A DNA stretch of 25,647 bases from Apostichopus parvimensis. Taxonomy: Eukaryota; Echinodermata; Holothuroidea; Aspidochirotida; Stichopodidae. The position numbers and the translations under genes are program-made. The stretch lies in NCBI GenBank assembly GCA_000934455.1, contig KN885149.1:59004-84650 (forward strand), given 5' to 3'. The notes beneath the pieces were generated by a model, which was not told where the DNA came from, searched no databases, and saw nothing but the letters and a program-made list of their open reading frames with translations. Below, one piece after another: positions 16,923 through 25,647 of this stretch (its first letter is position 1; every line of letters begins with the position of its first letter).

Positions 16923-19590
16923 TATATAAACGTACAGGTTTGAAATCTATCTAAGACAGTTTATATCCTCACTTTAAGCACTTGACAGGTATTTACACCA
17001 TAACCCAATTACCTGATTACACTAATGATATTCTTTGTTTTTGCTTATTATTTACATAACTTCTGAAACGACTTGAGTACCCTGTCAAACCCTAGATGCC
17101 GAAGTCATCTCAATTTTGTTATTTTTAAATTATGATCATTTAATTTTACCAATAGTGCTAGTGGAAAATTTAAACAATTTCACCCAAAAAACACATAATA
17201 AAATTTAACCATGATTTGATGATTGTAAAAGAAAATTATAAAGGGAAGAAAACAAAGCAATCAAACAAAAACAAAAACTTGGGTATTTTATAGAGAACTT
17301 TATCGTGCTTCATCCAAGAGGAGCGACCACAATGGAAGTCTCTCAACCCGTTGTAACCTAATTTGATTCATTACGAAATAAGCATGGAAATTATGTCTTC
17401 TTCTTCAACTTTGTCAGTTCATTCTAGAAAAAAAAATGAATCCCAAGGCAGAAAAATGCATGTGGAGCTATAAAAGCGAATATGTTATATACAGACAGAC
17501 AACATGTAAACCTGAATCAGGGATATTTTTGAACATTTAAACACCAATGAAGGAAATCAAAATATCCCAGCATCAAATAATTATCTCTCCAGAGTAACAT
17601 TAATACATTAACGACACCACATGTCGCATTAATGTAAACTATCGTGAACCACCTCTCAATCTATCCCCACCTCCCCCCCCCCACACCCTCTTACTTGCCC
17701 TACTAAAAAGTGAAAGGCACAATTAATTTTCAAAATTTGGCAGTTTCATAGGGACAGAGATATCTTAGGATTATGGATAAACCGAAGTAACCAGTCAAGT
17801 CCAATTCTCTGCTATCCTTAGCATAATTGTGGTATGTATTTTTGGTCTCTGTGCTATATTAATTTTAACTATATCTTTTTCTTCCCAAAATTTGGTATAT
17901 TACACATTTGTTAAATGCTGGATAAAATGAAATCAATATGCTGGGGATGGGGAGGAAGTGGTGGGGTGGAGAGGGGGGAGGATAATTTATCTTCAGACCA
18001 AGACCAGTCTGAGTACAGAGATTGTAATGGGTGAGGTTAAAGGTAACCAGAGCATAAACATTACAACTGCTATAATCATCACATATTAAGAAGATCTTAT
18101 TGAAATTTAAAATGGTTTTCATGTATTCCACAAGAGACTTGTAAGAGTACAATAACATAAGTACAAACTCTTTTCCCTAGGGTTAGCACAAAGTACATGT
18201 ACAAGGCTTCACATGTGTGTATGAGTCCTTAAATCATGCACCCTTGTCTAAACTATGCTTCCATAAGTGCCCAGAGTCGAAGGCATAATCCACTAGCACG
18301 AGTACAGGGTAATTATGCTAGATTACGCGAACAAATCTGGTTCCATAAGTCTGTTTCACTACAAAGAAGACAGTAAGATCGACCTAGTCATATCTAAAAG
18401 AGGAATTTGCTGACGTTTTGTTTATCTTTGTTAAAATCTATATAAAATTTGACTTAGCACAAGACACAGATATTAATAGCTTATGGAGGGAATGAAGTTC
18501 TAAACTACTTACATGTGTATAGACTTTACTCCCATGTCATGACTCTCAGATTAAAAACCACTGTTAAGTACTCGCTATGTGATTGACACAGATTAAAGCA
18601 AAGTCTGTAAGTATCATACAACCCATTTCTTGATCCTTCAGCTTACAATTGCCGCAGACCTGTACTTATTAGATATATCAACTGATATCGATAAGAAATA
18701 CATTTAACAAAGAGATTGATTTGTAGAAACAACACTGCAAAATTAAACTTTTTTTTGTTCTACAGACATAACAACAAACAAACACTCAAATCTGAGTTGA
18801 ACCTGCCAAGAGTTCACCTGCCATAGACAAATTAAGTTCTGTGGTAAGGCCCCTTCCCCCCCCCAAAAAAAAAAAAAAACATTAAGACTTAGAGACACAT
18901 TACAAATAAACCCTGCTTCCATACAGATACTCATCTCTGAATCAGAAACCAAACAACAGTGCTCTCAACCAAAATACATCTCTCTCGGAACTAAAAAAAC
19001 TAGGTAACTAATGGCAGTGATGAAACCATCAGGAATAAGAAATAACCAAAATAATAAGTACAAAAAAAATGGACAGGAAAAAGACTAATGCTAGCAGCAG
19101 GAACAAAAGTAAAAATAATGATAAAGACTGGTGATGAAGATTGAAATTGCGAAGGCTGTATGTTACTATCTGAAGACCGAGTCGATGTACTACAAACACG
19201 CAATGGCCTTCTCTCGTAACTCATAACGAGATGTGATAGATGCAGTGATTGGCTTTGTAACATGGGACGTCCTGTCATCGCAACTTTGTCATCTCAAATT
19301 TCATTTTGGCAACCTAATGTTGGTGTTTTAACCATTCCAAATGAGAAAACTCACACAATAAAAAAGCACAAAAAAATAAAATAAAAAGAAGCCTGAAACA
19401 CTTTTCAACAACATACTATGGAGGATAAGTAGCAAAAAGACTGCTATGAAAAAGAAATTTAGGAGAAAGCTATTATTTATTGCTGTTTTTTTAAGTTTCA
19501 TCATTTTTTTCCCGTACAGCTGAACATTTTAGAGACAGCAAAAGGAAAAGAAGAAAAAAAGATGAAAATAGTGACACCACCAGTGTTAAA
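16923..19590. other. Intergenic, repeat-poor AT-rich DNA
   Basis: I see no convincing gene here apart from the doubtful frame at 19000-19278. It has a C10 run at 17673-17682, a C9 run directly followed by A15 at 18856-18879, and a purine-rich block near 17940-17985. If the convergent minus-strand gene has a long 3' UTR, part of this stretch could belong to it. Confidence 0.5.
19000..19278 (-). CDS. Unrecognised 92-codon frame with hydrophobic C-terminus
   Basis: The frame starts MTGRPMLQ, has a Ser/Arg-rich middle (about residues 24-48, including SYERRPLRVC) and ends in a long hydrophobic, Phe-rich segment (about 50-88), as a tail-anchored protein might. No family is recognised. Upstream of the ATG the minus strand reads GATGACAG, usable as a weak acceptor. 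It lies downstream of the proposed stop codon of the convergent gene, so it may simply be its 3' UTR or intergenic DNA. Confidence 0.18.
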   Translation of the reverse strand: MTGRPMLQSQSLHLSHLVMSYERRPLRVCSTSTRSSDSNIQPSQFQSSSPVFIIIFTFVPAASISLFPVHFFCTYYFGYFLFLMVSSLPLVT

Positions 19591-19805
19591 TCTGCCATAG
19601 GTATCATACATCATTTAACAGTTTACACTATCACCTGTTGTTACTTCTGCCATAGGTATCATACATTTAACAGTATACACTATCACATGTTGTTAAATCT
19701 GCCATAGGTATCATACATCATTTAACAGTTTACACTATCACATGTTGTTAAATCTGCCATAGGTGTCATACATTTAACAGTACACACTATCACCTGCTGT
19801 TAATG
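19591..19805. repeat. Four-copy tandem repeat with alternating unit types
   Basis: TCTGCCATAGG starts units at 19591, 19646, 19698 and 19753, giving periods of 55, 52 and 55 bp. Units 1 and 3 read ATACATCATTTAACAGTTTAC, while units 2 and 4 lack the CATCA piece and have TTTAACAGTA. The array is therefore two copies of a ~107-bp dimer rather than four equal monomers. Confidence 0.85.
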
Positions 19806-20566
19806 TCATTCTTCCACATCATTTGACTATTTCAAACAATTTTTACTGTTTTAAAAAATCCCAGCCCCTGAAATTTGTTGTTAGCTGTAATTTAAAAACC
19901 TCATCACACAAAAAATGGCTAGGGAAAGTGAACTGGGAGAAGAATGGCAGAGTTTGGGGTCATTTTGAAGTGCACAACGGAGCATCTACAAGAGGATGGT
20001 GATGAGGGATGGGGGGGGGGGAGGGTAGGAGTAGGTAGACACATGGGAACAGTAGCAGTTCCCACATAATTCTTTTATGGAAGCCCAGCAAGAGAGAAAG
20101 AGAGAGCACCTCTTTTTGTTCGTCAAATGTGAGTATGCATCTCCCAAAGGTCTAGGACAGAAAACAAAAAGGCAAACTTTGCACAGGTTACTCTGATGGA
20201 GTCAAGAAAGGTTTAAAAAATACAAAAAACAAGAACCACATTCCCAGAGGCTATTAGCCCTCATTAAACCATACAAATGGTTTAAACTTAACATCTACCT
20301 GCACAGACCCTCATGCTTACCTCATCTCCCATCCCCCCGCCCCATACACACACACCCCTCGATGGCTGGAAGGGTGTATATCAGAAATTTCCTTTTCCCC
20401 TTTTAAGGTCTGTTATCAGTCATATTGTCCATAAAATTTGACAGCATGTGACAGCATTTAGTGTCTACCCCAATGCACTACTATGAAAGACGTAAATAAC
20501 ACCATTACGATTTAACAACCATTAAAAAGAAAGCCACCTTCTTGGCCTTCCGCTTATCATTATTAT

Positions 20567-20576
20567 TTTATTTATT
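20567..20576 (-). promoter_or_regulatory. Candidate poly(A) signals of the minus-strand gene
   Basis: Overlapping TTTATT on the plus strand gives AATAAA twice on the minus strand, about 220-230 bases past the proposed stop codon at 20797-20799. The surroundings are T-rich, so this may be chance. Confidence 0.3.
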
Positions 20577-20796
20577 TTTTCGCTGTTCATACATTCAAGT
20601 GAGAAATATCTTACTTGAAGGTATAAACATCTTCACCGTAATGTCCACACCACCTGAAAACCACTTCTTCAGATTCTTAAGAAGTAATATATTCCAATCT
20701 TTGTATTTTAGGCCATTTTCAATTTTCAGTACGTTTTTTTTTTCCCTTTAAATTTAATTTTTTTTTTATTATTATTAATTAACAGATCTGTTCTTC

Positions 20797-20867
20797 TCAG
20801 TCATAATTTGGATTTGGATTCAGCTGATTTTCCTGATGGCCAGGTTCAAATCGTAACTTGTCATCTT
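20797..20867 (-). CDS. Proposed last coding exon of a convergent, unrecognised gene
   Basis: On the minus strand a strong acceptor (TATTTCTTTTCACAG) precedes 71 bases that, with one base from the previous exon, encode EDDKLRFEPGHQENQLNPN then PNYD and a TGA stop at 20799-20797. The peptide is polar and acidic with Gln/Asn/Pro, unlike the hydrophobic peptides that random AT-rich frames give here. A longer uninterrupted frame (to 20985) exists only because the adjacent 27-bp repeat is open in this frame; the acceptor gives a better model. The protein family is not recognised. Confidence 0.5.
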
Positions 20868-20873
20868 CTGTGA

Positions 20874-21205
20874 AAAGAAATAAAAATAAAACAATGGATG
20901 TCAAATAAAAATATAAAACAATGGATGTCAAATAAAAATATAAAACAATGGATGTCAAATAAAAATATAAAACAATGGATGTCAAATAAAATTCCTAAAC
21001 AATAACATTACTGAAAAGGTTTAAATTCTGCACTTTAAAAAAGAAATAAAAATAAAACAATGGATGTCAAATATAATTCCTAAACAATAACATTACTGAA
21101 AAGGTTTATATTCTGCAATTTAAAAAAGAAATAAAAATAAAACAATGGATGTCAAATATAATTCCTAAACAACAACATTACTGAAAAGGTTTATATTCTG
21201 CAATT
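20874..21205. repeat. Nested 27-bp and 85-bp tandem repeats beside an acceptor
   Basis: CAATGGATGTCAAAT recurs at 20892, 20919, 20946 and 20973 (27-bp period), then at 21058 and 21143 (85-bp period). The 85-bp unit adds ATTCCTAAACAATAACATTA and an ATTCTGCA segment. The array touches the polypyrimidine tract of the minus-strand acceptor at 20868-20870, and its units carry copies of that tract. On the minus strand each 85-bp unit shows TTTTAAA(T/G)TGCAG, an acceptor-like sequence ending at 21028, 21113 and, more weakly, 21198. Confidence 0.9.
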
Positions 21206-22183
21206 TTTTTTGGAAATTTTGCTTTTCAGTTTTGTGCCTTTTTCCTTTGCAGGTTTCTTCTTTCAAATTTAAAGTAAATATGTGTGATCTTATCATAAAA
21301 ATATAAAATAAAACGTAGTTAAACAACAAATAGAATGCTTCAAATAATCACTTATGGTTCTGACTTGTTCTGAAAGAGATATGAACCCATGGAAAGGAGA
21401 TCCCATTGTATACTTTGTCCTAAAAGTGGCCTTCTGCAGGGAGGAGAATGGGGGGGGGGGGTGGTATATATTTCACCTTTTCACTGAACTCACAGCACAA
21501 GAAATACACCTTTTTTTTCTGAAACATGCACTCAAAGAGTAAATAAACATTGAAAATATAATAAATTGCATTAGAATTAACATCAAGGCACTTTGACCAA
21601 TGAGAAAAAAAAGTAAGGATGAGTTTAATAAGGCAGATGTAAGACATAGAAAAATGTCAATGATGTTCATGTAGTTGATATTCTGCTCTAAAATATGGAA
21701 TATTTCTTTAACACTGAAATGATAATGATGTTATCGTCTCCTCAATACAGGCCAAAATTTTTACTTTCATTTTAATCCACTTTTTTTTTTCCCCACAAAT
21801 TTTCTAATATTAAACACCAATACATGTTCTTTGAACTTCTCAGGAAGAACACAGCCTCATTTGGACGGCATTCAATGCCAAATTGTCCCGACAGATTTGT
21901 AGGAATGCAAGGTAAAACTCGTTAACAGAACTTATGTTTTCCGCATCGAGGTTTGCGTTGCACCATCCCAAGGATTTGACCCTATGGTCTTCGTGAATGA
22001 GACAATTTATGCCCAGCTATTTTTAACTGATGATTTTCACAACTTTTAAATGGTCATTTGTAAGAAAGTGGTATGAAAACACCACTTGGGAGTGATAACA
22101 GTGTGTTTTAATTTCTATCAAAAAACATTTTACTGAAACCATGGTGACCGGATGTGTTTTCTTTTTATGATGCTATCAAATAC
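21206..22183 (-). other. Intron between the two proposed minus-strand exons
   Basis: With 20871-21205 this forms the intron of the proposed convergent gene: donor GTATTT at 22183 downward and acceptor CACAG at 20868. It contains a G12 run at 21450-21461 and a T-rich block at 21780-21790. I see no further exon in it. Confidence 0.4.
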
Positions 22184-22249
22184 CTTGAATTGCCGGTGGA
22201 ACCTGTAGTACACCACCTTCCTTATGTATTTCATCTTTGTCAAAGTCTT
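22184..22249 (-). CDS. Proposed penultimate exon of the convergent gene
   Basis: On the minus strand CCTCTTTAATACAG is followed by 66 bases ending CAATTCAAG/GTATTT. Read with one base from an unseen upstream exon, they encode DFDKDEIHKEGGVLQVPPA then IQ, and the last G starts the codon finished by the exon at 20867. Both boundaries are phase 1, so the exon is symmetric (22 codons). The acidic start and polar content continue into the last exon. A second frame is also open, which weakens the case. No upstream exon was found up to 25647. Confidence 0.45.
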
Positions 22250-22543
22250 CTGTATTAAAGAGGAGGGAAAAGAGTCACTGATTAACAATTGTTTAAAAGA
22301 ACAAAGAAATTGAGATATTGGAGAATAACCCATATATTATAAGCCCATCCTTAAAATATCACCTTACATATAGTTCAGTGACTAAATGTATGTCCGTTTA
22401 ACTATTTGTATCGCCCGTTGTGTGCTGTAGTTGGTCTGATTGGACGTACCACCCAAAGCATCATGGGTAAGTGTGCAGGTGGTTAATAAAAGTGCTTCGA
22501 GTAGAAAAATGAGATTAACAAACCTACCATTAATACTATTAAC

Positions 22544-22546
22544 AAA

Positions 22547-22576
<30 letters not shown>
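22544..22576. repeat. (AAAT)n microsatellite
   Basis: About eight AAAT units. It makes a Phe-Ile-Tyr-Leu repeat in a 118-codon minus-strand frame (22382-22738), which I regard as an artefact. Confidence 0.9.
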
Positions 22577-22578
<2 letters not shown>

Positions 22579-22886
22579 GAAAATAAAATGGGTTGGTTGG
22601 TTGGTGGTATATAAAGTACACAGTGTTGTTCCCTAACAGCCTAGACATACCCCAATAATGCAGTCTACACAACAGTTCACCAAACCATATCAAAATCATT
22701 ATCCTGTGGGTGTAGACATGGAAACTTTGTAACTGCATGCAGATTTGTTCATGATGTAAACCTTCTCAGAGCTACATTCTATACATTGTTGAGTTATTGA
22801 TAGATAGAGATCAATTGATTTATTCCACAGAAGATGCTCTACTATATATATTGATCAACAGCATAACATTTTATGGTTTAAAGGAC

Positions 22887-23490
22887 ATCAAACATATAAC
22901 CTGTAAGGTTCACTAGCCATCGAACATATAACCTGTTAGGTTCACTTGTAATCAAATATAACCTGTAAGGTTCACTAGTCATCGAACATATGATCTGTAA
23001 GGTTCACTTGCAATCAAATATAACCTGTAAGGTTTGCTAGCCATCAAACATATAACCTGTAAGGTTCACTTGCAATCAAATATAACATGTAAGGTTCGCT
23101 AGCCATCAAACATATAACCTGAAAGATTCACTTGCAATCAAACAACCTGTAACGTTCACTACTCATCAATCATAACCTGTAAGGTTCACTAGTCATCGAA
23201 CATATAATCTATAAGGTTCACTTGCAATGAAATATAACCTGTAAGGTTCGCTAGCCATGAAACTAGTCCTCAAACACATATCTCGTACGGGTCACTAGTC
23301 ATCAAAGACTTAACCTGTAAGGGTTAAGATTCATCAAGCACAAACCCCATAAGGTTTTCTAATCATTAAACACATATATAACCTGAATTATGGAATACCT
23401 TAACAGTACGATGAACTAATCATCAAACAGACAGCCTGTAAGGTTTTAAATCATCATAAATATAACTTTTCAGGTATACCATTTATTGAA
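22887..23490. repeat. Dimeric ~62-bp satellite, about 18 monomers
   Basis: Monomers of 30 and 32 bp alternate: type A reads ATCAAACATATAACCTGTAA then GGTTCACTTGCA, type B reads ATCAAATATAACCTGTAAGG then TTCACTAGCC. The A/B alternation is clear from 22887 to about 23260; after that units decay and lengthen. Nearly every unit keeps AACCTGTAAGGTT, a perfect 5-bp stem with a three-base loop. There are no unique spacers, so this is not a CRISPR array. Confidence 0.9.
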
Positions 23491-23610
23491 CACAAACCTC
23501 ATTTGTGCCATACCGGCACCAAAATTATCGTTTATTAATTAATCAGAAGTTAATTAGTTAATATAGGAAGGTCAGTTTGTTAACAATTACGTAAGTATGA
23601 TATCAAAAAT

Positions 23611-24036
23611 AATAAGCGGTGGTAGGAGATACATCGGATACGTAAACTGCAAAATAACAGAGGTTAGGGTTGGTGGGTAAAGGGTTACTGTGAGGGGTGA
23701 ATCAACTACACAGAAGGTATCTACAAATTAGAACAAAACCTTTAAATGCTGATTACATGAAAACAGAATAGTTAAGGGAGAGGAGAATCAAGTCACGTTT
23801 CCTCGTAGCGTCACTTGATAATGTGAGACTTTGAATGTCAAATAATGAGCGGTGGTAGGAGATACATCAGATACGTAAACTGGAAAATAACAGAGGTTAG
23901 GCTCGGTGGCAAAGGGTTACTGTGAGGGATGAATCAGACATTAGAACATAACCTTTAAATGCTGGTTACAATATGAAAACAGAATAGTTAAGGAAGAATA
24001 GAATCAAGTCACTTGATAATGTGAGACTTTGAATGT
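23611..24036. repeat. Tandem duplication of a ~232-bp segment
   Basis: GCGGTGGTAGGAGATACATC recurs at 23616 and 23848, and GATAATGTGAGACTTTGAATG ends both copies (near 23816 and 24014). The second copy has lost short pieces, including most of GTCACGTTTCCTCGTAGC and of the CAACTACACAGAAGG segment. No coding frame is evident. Confidence 0.85.
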
Positions 24037-24044
24037 AATTTAAT

Positions 24045-24690
24045 AACAATAATAATAATAACTGTTTTTTGTATAGCGCAGGTATCCAGAGCACAAGGCA
24101 ATGTTCAAATGCGCTCCCAAATAAAGGGTCTAACTGTGATATTTCTCAAAAAGGATAGTTTTTAGCTGTTTTTTGAGATCTGTCTTACTGGATGGAGAAA
24201 TAGGTGCCTCTTGTTTGGCTATGAGATTGTTCCACAGTCGTAGGGCCATCACGGAGAAAGCTCGCCCGCCAAAGTTAGTTGAATGAAATGATGGCTCCGC
24301 AAGTAAATATTTATTTTGGGACCTCAGCGATCTTGGTGGAATGTAACGATGGACTAATTCTGCTAAGTACAATGGAGCTTCTCCGTTGAGTGCCATAAAG
24401 GTGAGATACAAAATTTTAAAATCTATTCTTGCACGTACAGGTAACCAGTGAAGTTCACGAAGTACAGGTGTTATATGGGCTCGCTTGGGAGTTTTCGCAA
24501 CAAGGCGAGCAGCATTGTTTTGAAGCATTTGTAATTTATTCATCAACTCATTGGTGATCCCGTACAGAAGGCTATTGCCATAATCCAGGCGAGATATTAC
24601 AAGTGCCTGCGTGATCGATCGTATCGCACTTTTGCTGACTTCTGTTATCTCTTCGACATAAAACGAGTCAAAACTCGCCAAGTCATATAC
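24045..24690 (-). mobile_element. 5'-truncated CR1/L2-like non-LTR retrotransposon (RT tail)
   Basis: The minus-strand frame 24130-24681 encodes the C-terminal part of a reverse transcriptase polyprotein: SRLDYGNSLLYG, QNNAARLV, ITPVLRELHWLPVRARIDFK, PRSLRS and GGRAFSVMALRLWN, a set typical of CR1/L2-group elements after the catalytic domain. The apparent start is a TTG, not ATG, and the polymerase motifs are missing, so the copy is 5' truncated, as is usual for these elements. After the stop comes a short 3' UTR with GCGCTATACAAAAAAC and a (TTA)n-like tail at about 24045-24062. The frame is intact over 183 codons, suggesting a fairly recent insertion. It is not a host gene. Confidence 0.85.
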
Positions 24691-25424
24691 TGGGGGGTAG
24701 GGGTGGGGGTTATAGGGGGAGAGAAAGAAGATGCACCAGGAGAACAGGTTGACTACAGGAAATGGTCGAGTATTACAAAGGATAGTATGTAAAAACTAAT
24801 TCTGTTTGGCTACTGATGTAAATTGCAGAATAATTCATAACTGAAAACAGAGGCATGTTTTTTGTTTTTTTTGTGTGTGTGTGTAATACATACAATTTTG
24901 TTTGATATTAAATGATAAAACAATTCATATTTTATGGAAAGTAGACCAACTTGACTAAACTCCAAACATGAGTTTATTTATAGAGCCTTCCAGTGAAGCG
25001 GTTTACCTTGCCTTACATTTCACGCAAGCAAAAATTCCTTCTCCTACTAAATACATGCCAACCCTTTGAAGAAAATTGCCTGTTGTTATTTATACATGTA
25101 TGTATGTTTGTAATCAAAACACTGCACTGATTGTGTCAAACTGACTCCCAAGGCCTTAGCTACGATACAAGGCTCTATGTTTTAGTGTTCGTAGCCAAAT
25201 TTCAGCTGATGTGAAACCTTTTACAACATTCATCTAGCACAATTGGCTCAATTGATATTAAATAAAAAAATAACATAATTGACCCAACCCTGTTGCTCTT
25301 TGCTGTACCTTTCTATCATACCGGCATGTTGAAAGATGAGCATACATTTGAAATATTCTTAAAGACTTTTTTTTTTTAATTGAATGCAATAAGGAATAAG
25401 ATGTGTACGGGACTTGTCAGGGTA
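24691..25424. other. No recognisable gene
   Basis: AT-rich DNA with a short (GT)n at 24871-24884. I examined minus-strand splice-site pairs here for an upstream exon of the convergent gene, including the donor-like site at 25008-25012, and found none that keeps the required phase. Confidence 0.5.
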
Positions 25425-25506
25425 AACTAACCCTAACCCCCTAACTCTAACCCCTACCCCCCTAACCCTAACCCCTACCCCTAACCCCACCCCCTACCCT
25501 AACCCA
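25425..25506. repeat. Degenerate telomere-like repeats (CCCTAA type)
   Basis: About 80 bases built of CCCTAA with frequent variants such as CCCCTAA, CTCTAA and CCCCTACC. CCCTAA/TTAGGG is the telomere repeat of most animals. The degeneracy and the normal DNA on both sides point to an interstitial site, not a chromosome end. Confidence 0.65.
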
Positions 25507-25647
25507 TTACCCTGAGTATAGTCGTGTTCTCTTCAATGTCTGAATGGTAAATAGTCGTGCCTGTCCGGGGACACTTCCTTCGAGCTAAATTCTTCGTCCG
25601 AGCTATGAAAAGCCCTCGACAGAGAACAAATGTACAATGTACCTTTG

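Noticed and set aside
22382..22738. 118-codon minus-strand reading frame
   Set aside because: It crosses the (AAAT)n microsatellite, giving a Phe/Tyr/Leu/Ile repeat, and shows no domain or splice context.
22887..23490. Possible CRISPR array
   Set aside because: Units are contiguous with no unique spacers, alternate in two lengths, and the DNA is animal.
25008..25080. Possible upstream exon of the convergent gene (donor-like GGCAAG/GTAAAC on the minus strand)
   Set aside because: The phase needed to join the exon at 22249 introduces a TGA stop, and no good acceptor lies at the right distance.
25425..25506. True chromosome end
   Set aside because: Non-telomeric sequence continues on both sides and the repeats are degenerate.

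Overview
This window is nuclear DNA from an animal, most likely a marine invertebrate and possibly an echinoderm. The evidence is an intron-rich gene with GT-AG introns, AT-rich non-coding DNA, many tandem arrays, short transposon remnants, and a reverse-transcriptase tail of the kind common in marine deuterostome genomes. The species cannot be named from the sequence. There are no operons, bacterial ribosome-binding sites, CRISPR arrays or phage genes.

The main gene is on the + strand from 2127 to 14627. It is a complete eight-exon gene for GTPBP3, the mitochondrial MnmE-type GTPase that makes the wobble-uridine modification of mitochondrial tRNAs. All seven introns join in frame (1581 coding bases, 526 residues). 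The G1 to G5 motifs, the potassium-site asparagine, the catalytic glutamate and the C-terminal FCIGK are all present.

A second gene appears to run convergently on the - strand. Its last two coding exons are proposed at 22184-22249 and 20797-20867, with matching phases, good splice sites and a stop codon. I do not recognise the product, and its upstream exons were not found here. Between the two 3' ends lie about 6 kb of repeats and low-complexity DNA.

The rest is repeat biology. From left to right: fragments of a dispersed element (1-660); a 380-bp miniature transposon with perfect 20-bp inverted ends (716-1095); a first TTAA-flanked element in intron 3 (4208-4607); a ~200-bp insertion with a 16-bp target duplication carrying two back-to-back hammerhead-ribozyme-like motifs (5349-5582); a 45-bp satellite in intron 4 whose units hold heat-shock-element-like and splice-acceptor-like sequence (10650-11225); a second, inverted copy of the TTAA element whose empty target site survives next to it (16446-16922); a 55/52-bp alternating array (19591-19805); a nested 27/85-bp array abutting the splice acceptor of the - strand gene (20874-21205); a 62-bp dimeric satellite with a small hairpin in each unit (22887-23490); a 232-bp tandem duplication (23611-24036); a 5'-truncated CR1/L2-like retrotransposon tail (24045-24690); and degenerate telomere-like repeats (25425-25506).

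The items most worth a second look are the paired hammerhead motifs, the heat-shock-like intronic satellite, the self-documenting TTAA insertion, and the array of decoy acceptors beside the terminal exon of the - strand gene.
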